Below the pieces are notes generated by a model that saw only the letters and a list, made by a program, of their open reading frames with translations, had not been told where the DNA came from and did no database searches. The position numbers and the translations under genes were made by a program. Positions 26,217 to 34,853 of a DNA stretch of 64,000 nucleotides are shown piece by piece (position 1 is the first letter of the stretch; the number at the start of each line of letters is the position of its first letter). Source of the DNA: Pantoea anthophila (GTDB taxonomy: Bacteria > Pseudomonadota > Gammaproteobacteria > Enterobacterales > Enterobacteriaceae); the NCBI RefSeq assembly GCF_006494375.1, contig NZ_VHIZ01000064.1:83552-147551 (forward strand), written 5' to 3'.

Positions 26217-27239
26217 TTAACGCCAGCCCAGCTCCGGGGCTACGTACTTCAGAATCGCTTCAATCACATGGGCGTTATAAGCCACACCCAGCTGATTTGG
26301 CACGGTAAGCAGCAGCGTATCGGCTTCAGCAATCGCCTCATCCTGCGCCAGTTGCTTAATCAATACCTCTGGCTCAGCGGCATAGCTGCGGCCAAAGATG
26401 GCGCGGGTTTTCTCATCGAGAAAACCGACAGAGTCACGGTCGTTGCCACTGCGGCCAAAGTAAGCGCGGTCCATGTCGTTGACCAGCGCAAAGATGCTGC
26501 GGCTGACAGAGACACGAGGGGTATGCTGATGCCCCGCCGCTTTCCAGGCTTCACGGTAGGCGCGGATCTGCTTCGCCTGCTGAATGTGGAACGGCTCGCC
26601 CGTTTCATCATCTTTCAGCGTCGAACTCTGCAGGTTCATGCCCATTTTCGCCGCCCACTCCGCCGTTGCGTTGGAGCCGGAGCCCCACCAGATACGGTCG
26701 CGTAACCCTTCAGACAGCGGCTCCGGGCGCAGCAGACCTGGCGGGTTCGGGAACATCGGCTGAGGGTTCGGCTTAGCAAAGCCTTCTCCACGCAGCACCT
26801 CCAGAAACTCCTCGGTGTGACGACGGCCCATATCGGCATCGCTTTCCCCTGGTTTAGGTTCAAAACCAAAGTAGCGCCAGCCATCAATCACCTGCTCCGG
26901 TGAGCCGCGGCTCAGACCAAGCTGCAGACGACCGTTGGAGATCAGATCGGCCGCGCTGGCATCTTCCACCATATAGAGCGGGTTTTCGTAACGCATGTCG
27001 ATTACGCCAGTGCCGATCTCAATCCGGCTGGTGCGTGCCGCGACCGCCGCCAGCAGCGGAAACGGTGAGCTGAGCTGACGGGCAAAGTGGTGGACACGGA
27101 AGTAAGCGCCATCGGCACCCAGCTCTTCCGCGGCAACCGCTAAGTCGATCGACTGCAGTAATACATCCTGCGCCGTGCGGGTGGCAGACTGTGAAGAGGG
27201 GGTCCAGTGACCAAAAGATAAGAAGCCGATATTTTTCAT
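26217..27239 (-). CDS. LLM-class flavin-dependent oxidoreductase (bacterial luciferase-like)
   Basis: 340 aa, single TIM-barrel of the luciferase-like monooxygenase family: GADGAYFRVHHFARQLSSPF near residues 41-60, IEIGTGVIDMRYENPLYM near 73-90, LQLGLSRGSPEQV and the WWGSGSNATAEWAAKMG segment that contacts FMN phosphate. It resembles YhbW-type enzymes; FMNH2-dependent oxygenation of an unknown substrate is expected. Monocistronic with its own terminator. Confidence 0.9.
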   Translation of the reverse strand: MKNIGFLSFGHWTPSSQSATRTAQDVLLQSIDLAVAAEELGADGAYFRVHHFARQLSSPFPLLAAVAARTSRIEIGTGVIDMRYENPLYMVEDASAADLISNGRLQLGLSRGSPEQVIDGWRYFGFEPKPGESDADMGRRHTEEFLEVLRGEGFAKPNPQPMFPNPPGLLRPEPLSEGLRDRIWWGSGSNATAEWAAKMGMNLQSSTLKDDETGEPFHIQQAKQIRAYREAWKAAGHQHTPRVSVSRSIFALVNDMDRAYFGRSGNDRDSVGFLDEKTRAIFGRSYAAEPEVLIKQLAQDEAIAEADTLLLTVPNQLGVAYNAHVIEAILKYVAPELGWR

Positions 27240-27458
27240 CTGTCATTCTCCTGACGGGATAAACGCCCGTGGATGTAAAGCAATTTCTGATAGGCAAAGG
27301 TTACGCCCTCCGCGCCACAACTGATAGTCAATATCTTTCAGCGCTATATTCAGGAATTTCGACATAGCCAGGCTGATTATCTGCTTTGCTTATTTATCCC
27401 CTGATGCAGCCCGATCTTCGCGCGGGGGGACTACCCTATCCTGACCGGGAGAAACCTG

Positions 27459-28232
27459 ATGACTAACCGGCTCGCGCTGCCCATGTACGCGATTCACCCG
27501 CCTGCCACCCGGGCGCTGATACAGGCCATTAAGACGCTGCTGGCCCGGCGTGGCATAGAAGCGCAGCCGGTCTGGCCTGACGACCTGCAGGCACACTGGC
27601 AGGATGCGCATCTGCTGCTGAGTCAGACCTGTGGCTATCCACTGGTCACCCGGCTTACCGCGGTCCATCCTGTCGGCACCTTTCACTATCGGGCGCCCGG
27701 CTGCAGCGGTCGCGACTATCGTAGCTGGCTGGTGGCGCGGGATGAACAGGCGACGCTGGCCGATTTCACTGACCAGCGGGCGGTGGCGAACAGCCTGGAC
27801 TCTCACTCCGGCTATAACGCACTGCGGTTTGTCGCGGCGCGTCAGGGCGTCACCTTTTCTCAGCTCATCCTGAGCGGGGGGCATCGCCGGTCGCTGGCTG
27901 CGTTGCAGCAAGGCGATGCCGATATTGCTGCGATCGACTGCGTCAGCTGGGCGCTGCTGGCGCGTTATGAACCGGAAGCACTGGATGGCCTGCATATAAT
28001 CGGTGAAACACCCCGGGCACCCGGACTGCCGCTGATCACGGCAGCGTCAACCTCCTCCACCCGGCTGGCACATCTCCGGCTGGCGCTGCATCAACTGGTG
28101 CAGGAGACGGCCTGGCGTGGCGTCTGCAACGACAATCTGATCGGCGGATTCAGCCCGGCAGAGCGGGACGATTATCAGATTGTGCTGGACTGGGAGCATG
28201 ACGCGGCTGCGCAGGGCCTCCCCCGGCTTTAA
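27459..28232 (+). CDS. PhnD-like solute-binding-fold protein without signal peptide
   Basis: 257 aa. It has the PhnD/periplasmic binding-protein-like II layout: YAIHPPATRALIQAIKTLL at the start, LLLSQTCGYPLVTRL near 52-66, AVANSLDSHSGYNALRFV near 107-124 and GDADIAAIDCVSWALLARY near 158-176. There is no export signal, so it may be cytoplasmic and not a transport receptor. No phosphonate genes are near. ATG at 27459 has GGGAG 8 nt upstream. Function unknown. Confidence 0.75.
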   Translation: MTNRLALPMYAIHPPATRALIQAIKTLLARRGIEAQPVWPDDLQAHWQDAHLLLSQTCGYPLVTRLTAVHPVGTFHYRAPGCSGRDYRSWLVARDEQATLADFTDQRAVANSLDSHSGYNALRFVAARQGVTFSQLILSGGHRRSLAALQQGDADIAAIDCVSWALLARYEPEALDGLHIIGETPRAPGLPLITAASTSSTRLAHLRLALHQLVQETAWRGVCNDNLIGGFSPAERDDYQIVLDWEHDAAAQGLPRL

Positions 28233-28385
28233 CGTTTTACGCCCTTCCGGCCCGCCGCTCCGTCAACGAAAGCCCTGCTCTGCCCGTCGGTGACGACCCG
28301 CATCGATCCTTTTCTGCTGACGTCAGCACTGGTAAGCCCGCTCACACCGCTTTAAGGTAGAGGTTTTCAGCAACGGGAGATGCAG

Positions 28386-29300
28386 ATGCGCATTCTGATG
28401 GCAGGAGCCGGCGCGACCGGCGGATATTTTGGTGCCCGACTGGCTCAGGCGGGTCAGGACGTCACGTTTCTGGTGCGCGAACGCCGTTTTCAGCAGCTGC
28501 AGACGAATGGACTGGTGTTACAGACGCCGCAGGGAACGGAAAAGCTGGAGCCGCAGCTGATCCAGGCCCGCTCGCTGAGCGACCACTATGACCTGATCAT
28601 AATTACCGTAAAGAGTTTTGCGCTTGAACAGCTCATGGAGGATATCGCGCCTGCGGTCGGCCCTGACACGCTGATCATGCCGATTCTCAACGGGATGCGA
28701 CACATCGCGACACTGCAGCAGCGTTTCGGTGACAATAAGGTGATAGGCGGCCTGTGCAAAATCAACGCCACGCTGGGTGACAGCGGTGAAGTGATCCAGA
28801 TGACACCGCTGCATCAGCTTTATTACGGTGCGCTGGATGGCAATAACGATGCGCGCCTGCAGCGGGTTGACGCCGCCCTGCGCACCAGTCAGGTCGATAA
28901 CCGCTTCAGCGATAACATTATGGATGAGCTGTGGGAGAAGTGGCTGCTGCTGAGTACGCTCGGGGCGGTCTGCTGCCTGGCGCGTGGCGATACGCAGCAG
29001 ATACTGACCACCCGCGGGGGCGAAGCGCTGCTGCAGGGGATCTTCAGCGAGATTCTGGCGGTGATTTCCGCCGAGGGGTATCAGCCGCGTCCGGCCGTCA
29101 CCGCCCGCATTTTTGAACTGCTGAATAACCCGGAGACCCCGATGACCTCCTCGATGTATCGTGACCTGACTCAGGGATTTGATATCGAAGCCGATCAGGT
29201 GATCGGTGACCTGCTGCTGCGGGCAAAACGAAAAGGTCTGATGACTCCGCTGCTTAACGCGGTCGATGTGAATCTGCAGGTCTATCTGCAGCAGCGCTAA
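28386..29300 (+). CDS. 2-dehydropantoate 2-reductase family protein
   Basis: 304 aa from the second ATG (28386), since GGGAG is 6 nt before it and touches the first ATG at 28380. The NADPH motif is ILMAGAGATGGYFGARLAQ. The ApbA/PanE C-terminal domain is seen in DELWEKWLLLSTLGAVCCL and PMTSSMYRDLTQGFDIEAD, the latter holding the catalytic region. The enzyme reduces ketopantoate to pantoate or a related 2-keto acid. It is only distantly like E. coli PanE and may be a paralogue. Confidence 0.85.
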   Translation: MRILMAGAGATGGYFGARLAQAGQDVTFLVRERRFQQLQTNGLVLQTPQGTEKLEPQLIQARSLSDHYDLIIITVKSFALEQLMEDIAPAVGPDTLIMPILNGMRHIATLQQRFGDNKVIGGLCKINATLGDSGEVIQMTPLHQLYYGALDGNNDARLQRVDAALRTSQVDNRFSDNIMDELWEKWLLLSTLGAVCCLARGDTQQILTTRGGEALLQGIFSEILAVISAEGYQPRPAVTARIFELLNNPETPMTSSMYRDLTQGFDIEADQVIGDLLLRAKRKGLMTPLLNAVDVNLQVYLQQR

Positions 29301-29432
29301 GCCGGATAGCGATAATCCGTTCTGACCGGGGCCGCATGGGTCCCGGCTGGCAAAAGAGTGAATGTGTAATGAGCAGCAGCAGTGTGGCAGGAAATTTTGT
29401 TACACTCGGCGCTTCATCTTTTGGAGAGTGCA

Positions 29433-30494
29433 ATGACTTCCCGCTCCGTGACCCTTGATGATGTCGCGCAACTGGCCGGCGTCTCATACCAAACCGTTTC
29501 ACGTGTTTTAAACCGTTCTGAACAGGTGTCAGCCCGCACGCGGGAAAGGGTTGAGGCGGCGATGCAGCAGCTCAATTATGTGCCTAATCGCGTGGCACAG
29601 CAGCTGGCAGGCAAGGCGACGCGCACGCTGGGTCTGGCTACCAGCGACCTGGCGCTGATGGCACCGGCTCAGATCGCCTCGGCGATCCAGCAACGGGCCG
29701 CCGCCGCGGGGTATCATCTGGTGATTGCGATGGAGAGCGGTCATGATGCGGCCGCTACCGTGAATGAACTGCTGGCGCAGCGGGTTGACGGACTGCTGAT
29801 CAACCTGCCGCTGGCGGCAGATGAGGCGCAGCAGATTCAGCTGTTGTGTGGCAGTAAGCCGGTGCTGTTTCTGGATGTCGAACCGCGTGCCGCGGTGGCG
29901 CAGTGTCAGTATCCGAACGCCTCCGGCGCGCGCGCCGCGGTTGAACATCTGGTGGCGCTGGGTCATCGCCGGATTGGCCTGCTCAACGGGCCGCTGCGGT
30001 CGGTCTCGGCGCGTCAGCGTGAAGCGGCCTGGCTTCAGGCGCTGGCCGATCATCAGCTTACGCCGCACTGTTCTCTGCGCGGCGACTGGAGCGCGCAGTC
30101 GGGCTATCAGGCGCTGATGTCGCAGCTGCCGGACGCCCTGCCCCAGGCGCTGCTGGTGGCGAACGATCAGATGGCGCTGGGTGCGATGCGGGCGCTGCAT
30201 CAGTATGGGGTGGCGATTCCGGGCGAGATCTCAGTGATTGGTTATGATGACACTGCGGAAAGCGCCTGGTATCAGCCGCCGCTGACCACGGTGCGCCAGG
30301 ATTTGCATTATCTGGGCGCGCAGAGCGTTGAGCGGATGCTGGCCCGGCTGCGCGGCGAAGAGGTTTCTGACGCTGCGCTGGAAACCACGCTGGTTATCCG
30401 GGAAACCACCGCCCCGCCAGCCGATAACTCGCTCGATTTAGCTGCGCTGTCCCAGCAGCTTCAGGCGATCGCCCGTCGGCTGTCCGGCCAGTAG
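29433..30494 (+). CDS. lacI: Lac repressor-type transcriptional regulator (LacI)
   Basis: 353 aa from ATG at 29433 with GGAGAG 5 nt upstream. It follows E. coli LacI along its whole length: recognition helix GVSYQTVSRVLN (Tyr19, Gln20 and Arg24 correspond to Tyr17, Gln18 and Arg22), hinge NYVPNRVAQQLAGKATR, core motifs GHRRIGLLNGPLRSVSAR and LLVANDQMALGAMRAL, and a C-terminal tetramerisation helix LSQQLQAIARRLSGQ. The DNA-contact residues therefore predict a lac-type operator. No lacZ, lacY or other beta-galactoside gene is near, so its target is elsewhere or it is an orphan. Confidence 0.82.
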   Translation: MTSRSVTLDDVAQLAGVSYQTVSRVLNRSEQVSARTRERVEAAMQQLNYVPNRVAQQLAGKATRTLGLATSDLALMAPAQIASAIQQRAAAAGYHLVIAMESGHDAAATVNELLAQRVDGLLINLPLAADEAQQIQLLCGSKPVLFLDVEPRAAVAQCQYPNASGARAAVEHLVALGHRRIGLLNGPLRSVSARQREAAWLQALADHQLTPHCSLRGDWSAQSGYQALMSQLPDALPQALLVANDQMALGAMRALHQYGVAIPGEISVIGYDDTAESAWYQPPLTTVRQDLHYLGAQSVERMLARLRGEEVSDAALETTLVIRETTAPPADNSLDLAALSQQLQAIARRLSGQ

Positions 30495-30521
30495 CACCAG
30501 CTCTGCCAGCCGCCATAAAAA

Positions 30522-30549
30522 AACCCGCGCCACCGGGGTGGATGCGGGT
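30522..30549 (-). terminator. Intrinsic terminator of yeeX
   Basis: Minus strand: GACCCGCATCCACC and GGTGGCGCGGGT pair with small mismatches around a short loop, followed by seven T. It lies 40 nt past the yeeX stop; the plus strand has no T-run here. Confidence 0.85.
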
Positions 30550-30590
30550 CATCTTCAGTAACCGGAGCCGCTGCGCTCCGTTATCGGCTA

Positions 30591-30917
30591 TCAGGCTTTC
30601 GGATGTTCACCCACGCCCATAGCTTTGATCTTTTTCGACAGCTCGCGACGCTCTTTTGAGAGGTCGGCGTTTTTGATGATGTACTCATCCACGCGATCTT
30701 CATAATCCACGCGCATGCTGGCAATGATCTCCTGAATAGCCTCAACGCTCATGCCCGGCTTGATGTATTCGCTCAGGTTGTCGAGCAGCAGAACGCGCTT
30801 CTGGTTGTCACGAATTTTCTTCTCGTTGTCGACAATTTCACGCTGCAGTTTGTTTTTGCGGCGGAACATACGCACGAACTCCAGTACGTCCTGAAATGAC
30901 TGCTTGGCATTTTCCAT
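30591..30917 (-). CDS. yeeX: DUF496 family protein YeeX
   Basis: 108 aa, nearly the same as E. coli YeeX: SFQDVLEFVRMFRRKNKLQR at the start, KKIRDNQKRVLLLDNLSEYI and YIKPGMSVEAIQEIIASM in the middle, KERRELSKKIKAMG near the end. Largely helical, probably coiled-coil. Role unknown. It begins the stretch whose order matches E. coli yeeX-yeeA-dacD-sbcB. Confidence 0.96.
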   Translation of the reverse strand: MENAKQSFQDVLEFVRMFRRKNKLQREIVDNEKKIRDNQKRVLLLDNLSEYIKPGMSVEAIQEIIASMRVDYEDRVDEYIIKNADLSKERRELSKKIKAMGVGEHPKA

Positions 30918-31077
30918 GATGGCACCTTTCTTTAAGCCTGCTGACGCAGGGATAGAGTCAAAACGATCAGCTTAGCGGCTAGCCCGCCAGGTAAGCAATT
31001 TTCACAGCTAAATTCAGACTGGCTCTTATCTTAGCGCAAAGAAACCCCGTTTCACATTAAGTCATTGTCTGAGGTGA

Positions 31078-32136
31078 TTATTTGCGCAGCGCCATCCGCA
31101 TCAGATCGGTCATCCGCTCCAGCTGTTTCGCCAGTTCCAGCGTCAGCCAGACGTAGCCGTAGATCGGCGTCTCCTCCAGCGCGTCGCTGCCCGCCTCCGC
31201 AATCAGGCGCCGCAGTTCATCACTGATTTCGGTGAGTTCATGACTGTTGGCGACCACCTCTTCCGTTTCCCCCTCGATTGCCATGACGGACAGCGCCCGC
31301 AGCGTGTTCTCGGTCATCTGCTGGGTGCGGCGTAAGGCGGGTGCATTGAGCATAATCAGGTGACTTTCACGCGACGCCCACCAGGCATTAATCTGCATCT
31401 CAATGGTGTAAACCATATTACGGTTAATGGTCTGAATGGCTTCAAGCACCGACTTCGGGATGCGCGTCTCTTTGCTGGACGGCTCCAGCAGCGACCGCAT
31501 TTTGATGACGCTGCTCAGCAATTTGCCCAGCGGCTTGTTAAGGCGCGGCTTTTCGACCAGATTGGGTGAGAAACCGGCGTGGTAAATTTTTGCCATCTCC
31601 GCCAGCGTGTCAGAGAGCTGGATGCGCCAGTGGGTATAGGCGCGCTGCGCCCAGATAGCGGTGAACAGCAGCGCCATCAGCGACCCCAGAATCACATCCC
31701 CGCCGCGCCACAGCGCCATCGTGAAGTCACCGGTCGGTGCCCCGACGACGACGCTGAGCGTAATCCCGATCAGCAACGCCATATAGGGGTGCTTGCCCAG
31801 CGTCAGGAAGCCACTGATGAACATGATCATGCCGCACCACGCCAGCATCATCGGCATGGAGATCAGCTCCAGCTTTAGCGCAATCAGACCGGAAATCGAG
31901 CCGGCTACGGTGCCGCTGATGCGCTGCAGGGCGCGTGGGAAGACGTTTCCCCACGTAGAGATGGGGCCCATCACCACCACCAGCGTAATCAGGGGCCAGG
32001 TGCCTTCAGGGATATGAGTGGCCCGGACAAAGATAAAGCAGAGCAAAAAGGCGATGGCAATGCGCACGCCATGGACGGCGCGATAGTGACGGTAAAACCA
32101 GAATTCCAGTTTTGAAATGGGTTTATCAGAACGCAA
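31078..32136 (-). CDS. yeeA: FUSC-family inner-membrane protein YeeA
   Basis: 352 aa, the E. coli YeeA length. Six or so membrane segments fill residues 20-165 (VRIAIAFLLCFIFV, TWPLITLVVVMGPIST, GSISGLIALKLELISM and others). A soluble helical tail carries KETRIPKSVLEAIQTINRN and ends ETPIYGYVWLTLELAKQLE. Members relate to fusaric acid resistance/aromatic acid exporters; function of YeeA is unproven. E. coli has sbmC between yeeA and dacD; here it is absent. Confidence 0.95.
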   Translation of the reverse strand: MRSDKPISKLEFWFYRHYRAVHGVRIAIAFLLCFIFVRATHIPEGTWPLITLVVVMGPISTWGNVFPRALQRISGTVAGSISGLIALKLELISMPMMLAWCGMIMFISGFLTLGKHPYMALLIGITLSVVVGAPTGDFTMALWRGGDVILGSLMALLFTAIWAQRAYTHWRIQLSDTLAEMAKIYHAGFSPNLVEKPRLNKPLGKLLSSVIKMRSLLEPSSKETRIPKSVLEAIQTINRNMVYTIEMQINAWWASRESHLIMLNAPALRRTQQMTENTLRALSVMAIEGETEEVVANSHELTEISDELRRLIAEAGSDALEETPIYGYVWLTLELAKQLERMTDLMRMALRK

Positions 32137-32346
32137 AGTGACTTTCCGGTTGCGGGATTATGTTGCCGCTATCTTAACCCCGAACGGGGTTCAGGCTTAG
32201 CCTGCGCCCGCTATTTCCAGACCATTTTGACGTTATCTTACAAATATCAACATCCGGCTCACATTGCTGCCTGTAAATTAAAAACAATTTATTACTGCTC
32301 GTTAACTTTGACGGACGCCGGTTCAGACGGGAAGCTGTCCCCCTGT

Positions 32347-32375
32347 AAAAACGGGCAGCTCAGAGGCTGCCCGTT
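32347..32375 (-). terminator. Intrinsic terminator of dacD
   Basis: Minus strand: AACGGGCAGC, loop CTCTGA, GCTGCCCGTT, then TTTA. It lies 22 nt after the dacD stop. Confidence 0.9.
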
Positions 32376-32397
32376 TCAGTGGTGACCCATTGACCGA

Positions 32398-33561
32398 TCA
32401 GAACTTCTGTTTGAGATAGTCGGTCAGGCGGGTAATGACACCGGCGGGTTCAACCGCACTCAGCGCCACCAGCGGATAGTGGGCGATCTCCTGATCTTTA
32501 TCCATCACCTGAATTTCACCGATCACCTCATTGGCTTTCAGCGGCGCCTCCAGATCTTTGCGGTCGATAACATATTTCGCTTTCACGTTCTGCACTTCAC
32601 TGCGCGGCAGCGACAGATAGATATCCTCTGCAGTGCCGACCTCGACCTGATGCGGATTGCCGTACCAGACGTTTTCGCTGCCAATCTTCTTACCGGCGTG
32701 GAACAGCTGAACGGTATCGAAGGTGTTCTGGCCCCAGACCAGCAGTTTACGCGCCTGCTCTTCACGCCCTTTCGCGCTTTTCCCGCCCATCACGACAGCA
32801 ATCAGGCGATGCTTACCCACCACGTTAGAGGCGATGATGTTAAACCCGGCCGTTTCGGTGTGGCCGGTTTTCAGCCCGTCGACATGCAGATTATTGTCCC
32901 ACAGCAGACCATTACGGTTGTTCTGGGTGATGCCATTCCAGGTCAGGGTCTTCTCACTGTACATCGCGTAGAAGTCAGGCTCACCGTCAATAATCGCGCG
33001 GGAGAGTTTCGCCATATCCAGTGCGCTGGAGTACTGACCCGGCGCATCCAGACCGTGCACCGTTTCAAAATGGGTATTCTGCAGCCCGAGTTTCTCAACA
33101 TAGTGGTTCATCATGCCGACGAAATTTGCTTCGCTGCCTGCGACATAATCGGCCAGGGCCACGCAGGCGTCATTCCCGGAATCAATGATGACCCCGCGGC
33201 TTAAATCCCGGACGCTCAGCTTATCGCCGGGCTTCAGGAACATCAGCGAGGAGCCTTTGAACACCGGATTTCCGGCCGCCCACGCATCTTTTCCCACCGT
33301 AACCATGTCGTCACGGCTGATTTTCTTCTGGTCAATGGCGCGGTCGACCACGTAGCCGGTCATCAGTTTGGTCAGGCTGGCGGGATTGCGGCGCTCATCG
33401 GGATTACCGGCAGTCAGAACCTGCCCGGTCATGGCATCCATCAGCACCCAGGAAGCGGCATCAATCGCCGGCGGCGTCACAGGAAACGGGATTGCATCGG
33501 CCTGTGCCAGCGAGGCCCAAAAAACAGTAGCGGTAACGGTGAACAGCAGACGCCTTTTCAA
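32398..33561 (-). CDS. dacD: D-alanyl-D-alanine carboxypeptidase DacD (PBP6b)
   Basis: 387 aa from TTG at 33561, giving the N-terminus MKRRLLFTV that matches E. coli DacD; AAGGA lies 7 nt upstream, while the longer open frame adds residues unlike the family. Signal peptide ends ASLAQA. The penicillin-binding motifs are S62-LT-K65, S128-G-N and K231-T-G. A C-terminal PBP5-like beta domain and an amphipathic membrane anchor (VITRLTDYLKQKF) complete it. It trims the terminal D-Ala from peptidoglycan pentapeptides in the periplasm. Confidence 0.95.
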   Translation of the reverse strand: MKRRLLFTVTATVFWASLAQADAIPFPVTPPAIDAASWVLMDAMTGQVLTAGNPDERRNPASLTKLMTGYVVDRAIDQKKISRDDMVTVGKDAWAAGNPVFKGSSLMFLKPGDKLSVRDLSRGVIIDSGNDACVALADYVAGSEANFVGMMNHYVEKLGLQNTHFETVHGLDAPGQYSSALDMAKLSRAIIDGEPDFYAMYSEKTLTWNGITQNNRNGLLWDNNLHVDGLKTGHTETAGFNIIASNVVGKHRLIAVVMGGKSAKGREEQARKLLVWGQNTFDTVQLFHAGKKIGSENVWYGNPHQVEVGTAEDIYLSLPRSEVQNVKAKYVIDRKDLEAPLKANEVIGEIQVMDKDQEIAHYPLVALSAVEPAGVITRLTDYLKQKF

Positions 33562-34089
33562 CACTTCATCCTTAATTACACGGGAGAGAAAATTTCTAAA
33601 ACGAAACGGAAACAGCCGCACGTTTTACGGCAAAAGCGTTGTGAAGGTTTGAATAAATTGAAAAAAAGTATGAACCGGGGTGCCTCTGCGTTCCTGAGAA
33701 GATCCCTTAACTTCAGGCGCATAAGAATATGGTTTACCATAGAGACAGGCCCGGAACCGCTAAAGTGGTTCGGTTACGCTGAATCATTGAGGCGTGTAAC
33801 AGACAACCATCTTCACTCACCCTGCTGCGTGCAGAGGCGCAGAGAGCGGACAGAAATACGGAAGTGTCTCACTTCAAATCTTATGCTTACCTCTTACCCC
33901 CCCTAATTGCGCAGAACATAAGTGCAGTTATTTTAAAGGTATTGACAGCCCGTATCAGATCACTTTTCTGTTTACAATATAACCTGAAGACCTTATTTTT
34001 AGTAAGGTTAATTGCTTTGCTATAGCAGGTGGCAGCCAGAGATTTATCCGGTGAGTAATTAACTCTCACTTTTTGCTAAGGGATTGAGC
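33562..34089. other. Left flank of the T6SS cassette: A+T-rich gene-free stretch
   Basis: 528 nt between dacD and the effector gene. It contains the left copy of TATGGTTTACCATA (33728-33741) and turns A+T-rich from about 33910. The 85-codon frame at 33649-33906 has no family features and spans the repeat. The effector promoter should lie in 33940-34080, but I see no clear sigma-70 pair. Confidence 0.5.
33728..33741. repeat. Left 14-bp flanking repeat TATGGTTTACCATA
   Basis: Identical to 35708-35721 in the same orientation. The sequence is itself an inverted repeat, TATGGT-TT-ACCATA. The two copies bracket the effector-immunity-hcp cassette about 2 kb apart. They could be recombination sites or operators for a common regulator. 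Confidence 0.7.
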
Positions 34090-34611
34090 ATGGCACTACA
34101 TGGAAAAATGATTCTCAATGGCGCTGATTACGCGCCATTTAATCTGTACGGCGTTGGGGTTTTTATGGCGCACTCCGGGCTGGGCGTCTATCGAAACAAT
34201 GCGAATTGCGCAGCTATTCCAGACATTGGCCCCACGCCTCCCGGTAAATACTGGATTGTTGATCGCAGAGAAGGTAACTGGTTCTCTCAAAAAAAAGCAG
34301 AAATCCATGATGGACTGAATAAGCTGGTGGGTCGTCGAGAGTTCGGCAGAACTGATTGGTTTGCTCTCTGGCGCGATGACTGGGGGATAGATGATTATAC
34401 ATGGATAGAGGGGGTTGAGCGGGGAAATTTCAGGCTCCATCCAGGAACCGTGTCTAAGGGCTGCATTACCATTGCACACAATTCAGATTTTGCAATGATC
34501 AGAAATGCTCTGATGAATACTTCTCTTATTTCTGTTCCCTGTAAACGGTCACTTATGGCACGCGGCTGGGTGGAGGTGGTGGCCGGTGGCTATAAAAAAA
34601 CTTGCCCGTAG
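34090..34611 (+). CDS. Tlde1-like T6SS peptidoglycan effector (DUF2778, L,D-transpeptidase-like)
   Basis: 173 aa from ATG at 34090, with AAGGG 8 nt upstream. The catalytic stretch RLHPGTVSKGCITI holds His117 and Cys125 in the H-x7-C spacing and S-x-G-C-x-T pattern of L,D-transpeptidase-fold enzymes; GVFMAHSGLGVYRNN and GPTPPGKYWIVDR fit DUF2778. The known family member, Salmonella Tlde1, is a T6SS effector acting on target-cell peptidoglycan tetrapeptides in the periplasm. There is no signal peptide, as expected for a T6SS cargo. The 3' end overlaps a small membrane-protein gene, and hcp follows. The A+T-rich composition differs from the backbone. Confidence 0.82.
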   Translation: MALHGKMILNGADYAPFNLYGVGVFMAHSGLGVYRNNANCAAIPDIGPTPPGKYWIVDRREGNWFSQKKAEIHDGLNKLVGRREFGRTDWFALWRDDWGIDDYTWIEGVERGNFRLHPGTVSKGCITIAHNSDFAMIRNALMNTSLISVPCKRSLMARGWVEVVAGGYKKTCP

Positions 34612-34852
34612 TTTTGTCAGATTAGCTTATTTTGTAGTGCTGTTTTATTGCACTGGCCATGATTTGCCTTCGCCAGAATGTTACATTGACTATGAAATGG
34701 CCAGGAAATTAGCATTAATTATCAATGATAATGAAAATGCTGACTCTATATATGATGCCTATTCATATATAGACTTATTTATAATGCTGACTATCAGCAC
34801 TCTTTTTTATATCGTAACAATGAAGTTAATCAGAAGATTAAGGAGCACTTAG
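34586..34852 (+). CDS. Candidate immunity protein for the Tlde1-like effector
   Basis: 88 aa from a GTG at 34586 with GGAGGTGG upstream, overlapping the effector gene by 26 bp. Two hydrophobic segments, about residues 11-24 (VRLAYFVVLFYCTG) and 61-80 (YIDLFIMLTISTLFYIVTMK), flank a polar loop with many Asp, Asn and Glu. That places the loop in the periplasm if both ends are cytoplasmic, where a peptidoglycan-acting effector would be met. I recognise no family. The immunity role is inferred from overlap, position and topology only. Confidence 0.6.
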   Translation: MAIKKLARSFVRLAYFVVLFYCTGHDLPSPECYIDYEMARKLALIINDNENADSIYDAYSYIDLFIMLTISTLFYIVTMKLIRRLRST

Positions 34853-34853
34853 A

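Noticed and set aside
33649..33906. 85-codon plus-strand frame after dacD
   Set aside because: No ribosome site of note, no similarity, and it spans the 14-bp repeat in a gene-free flank.
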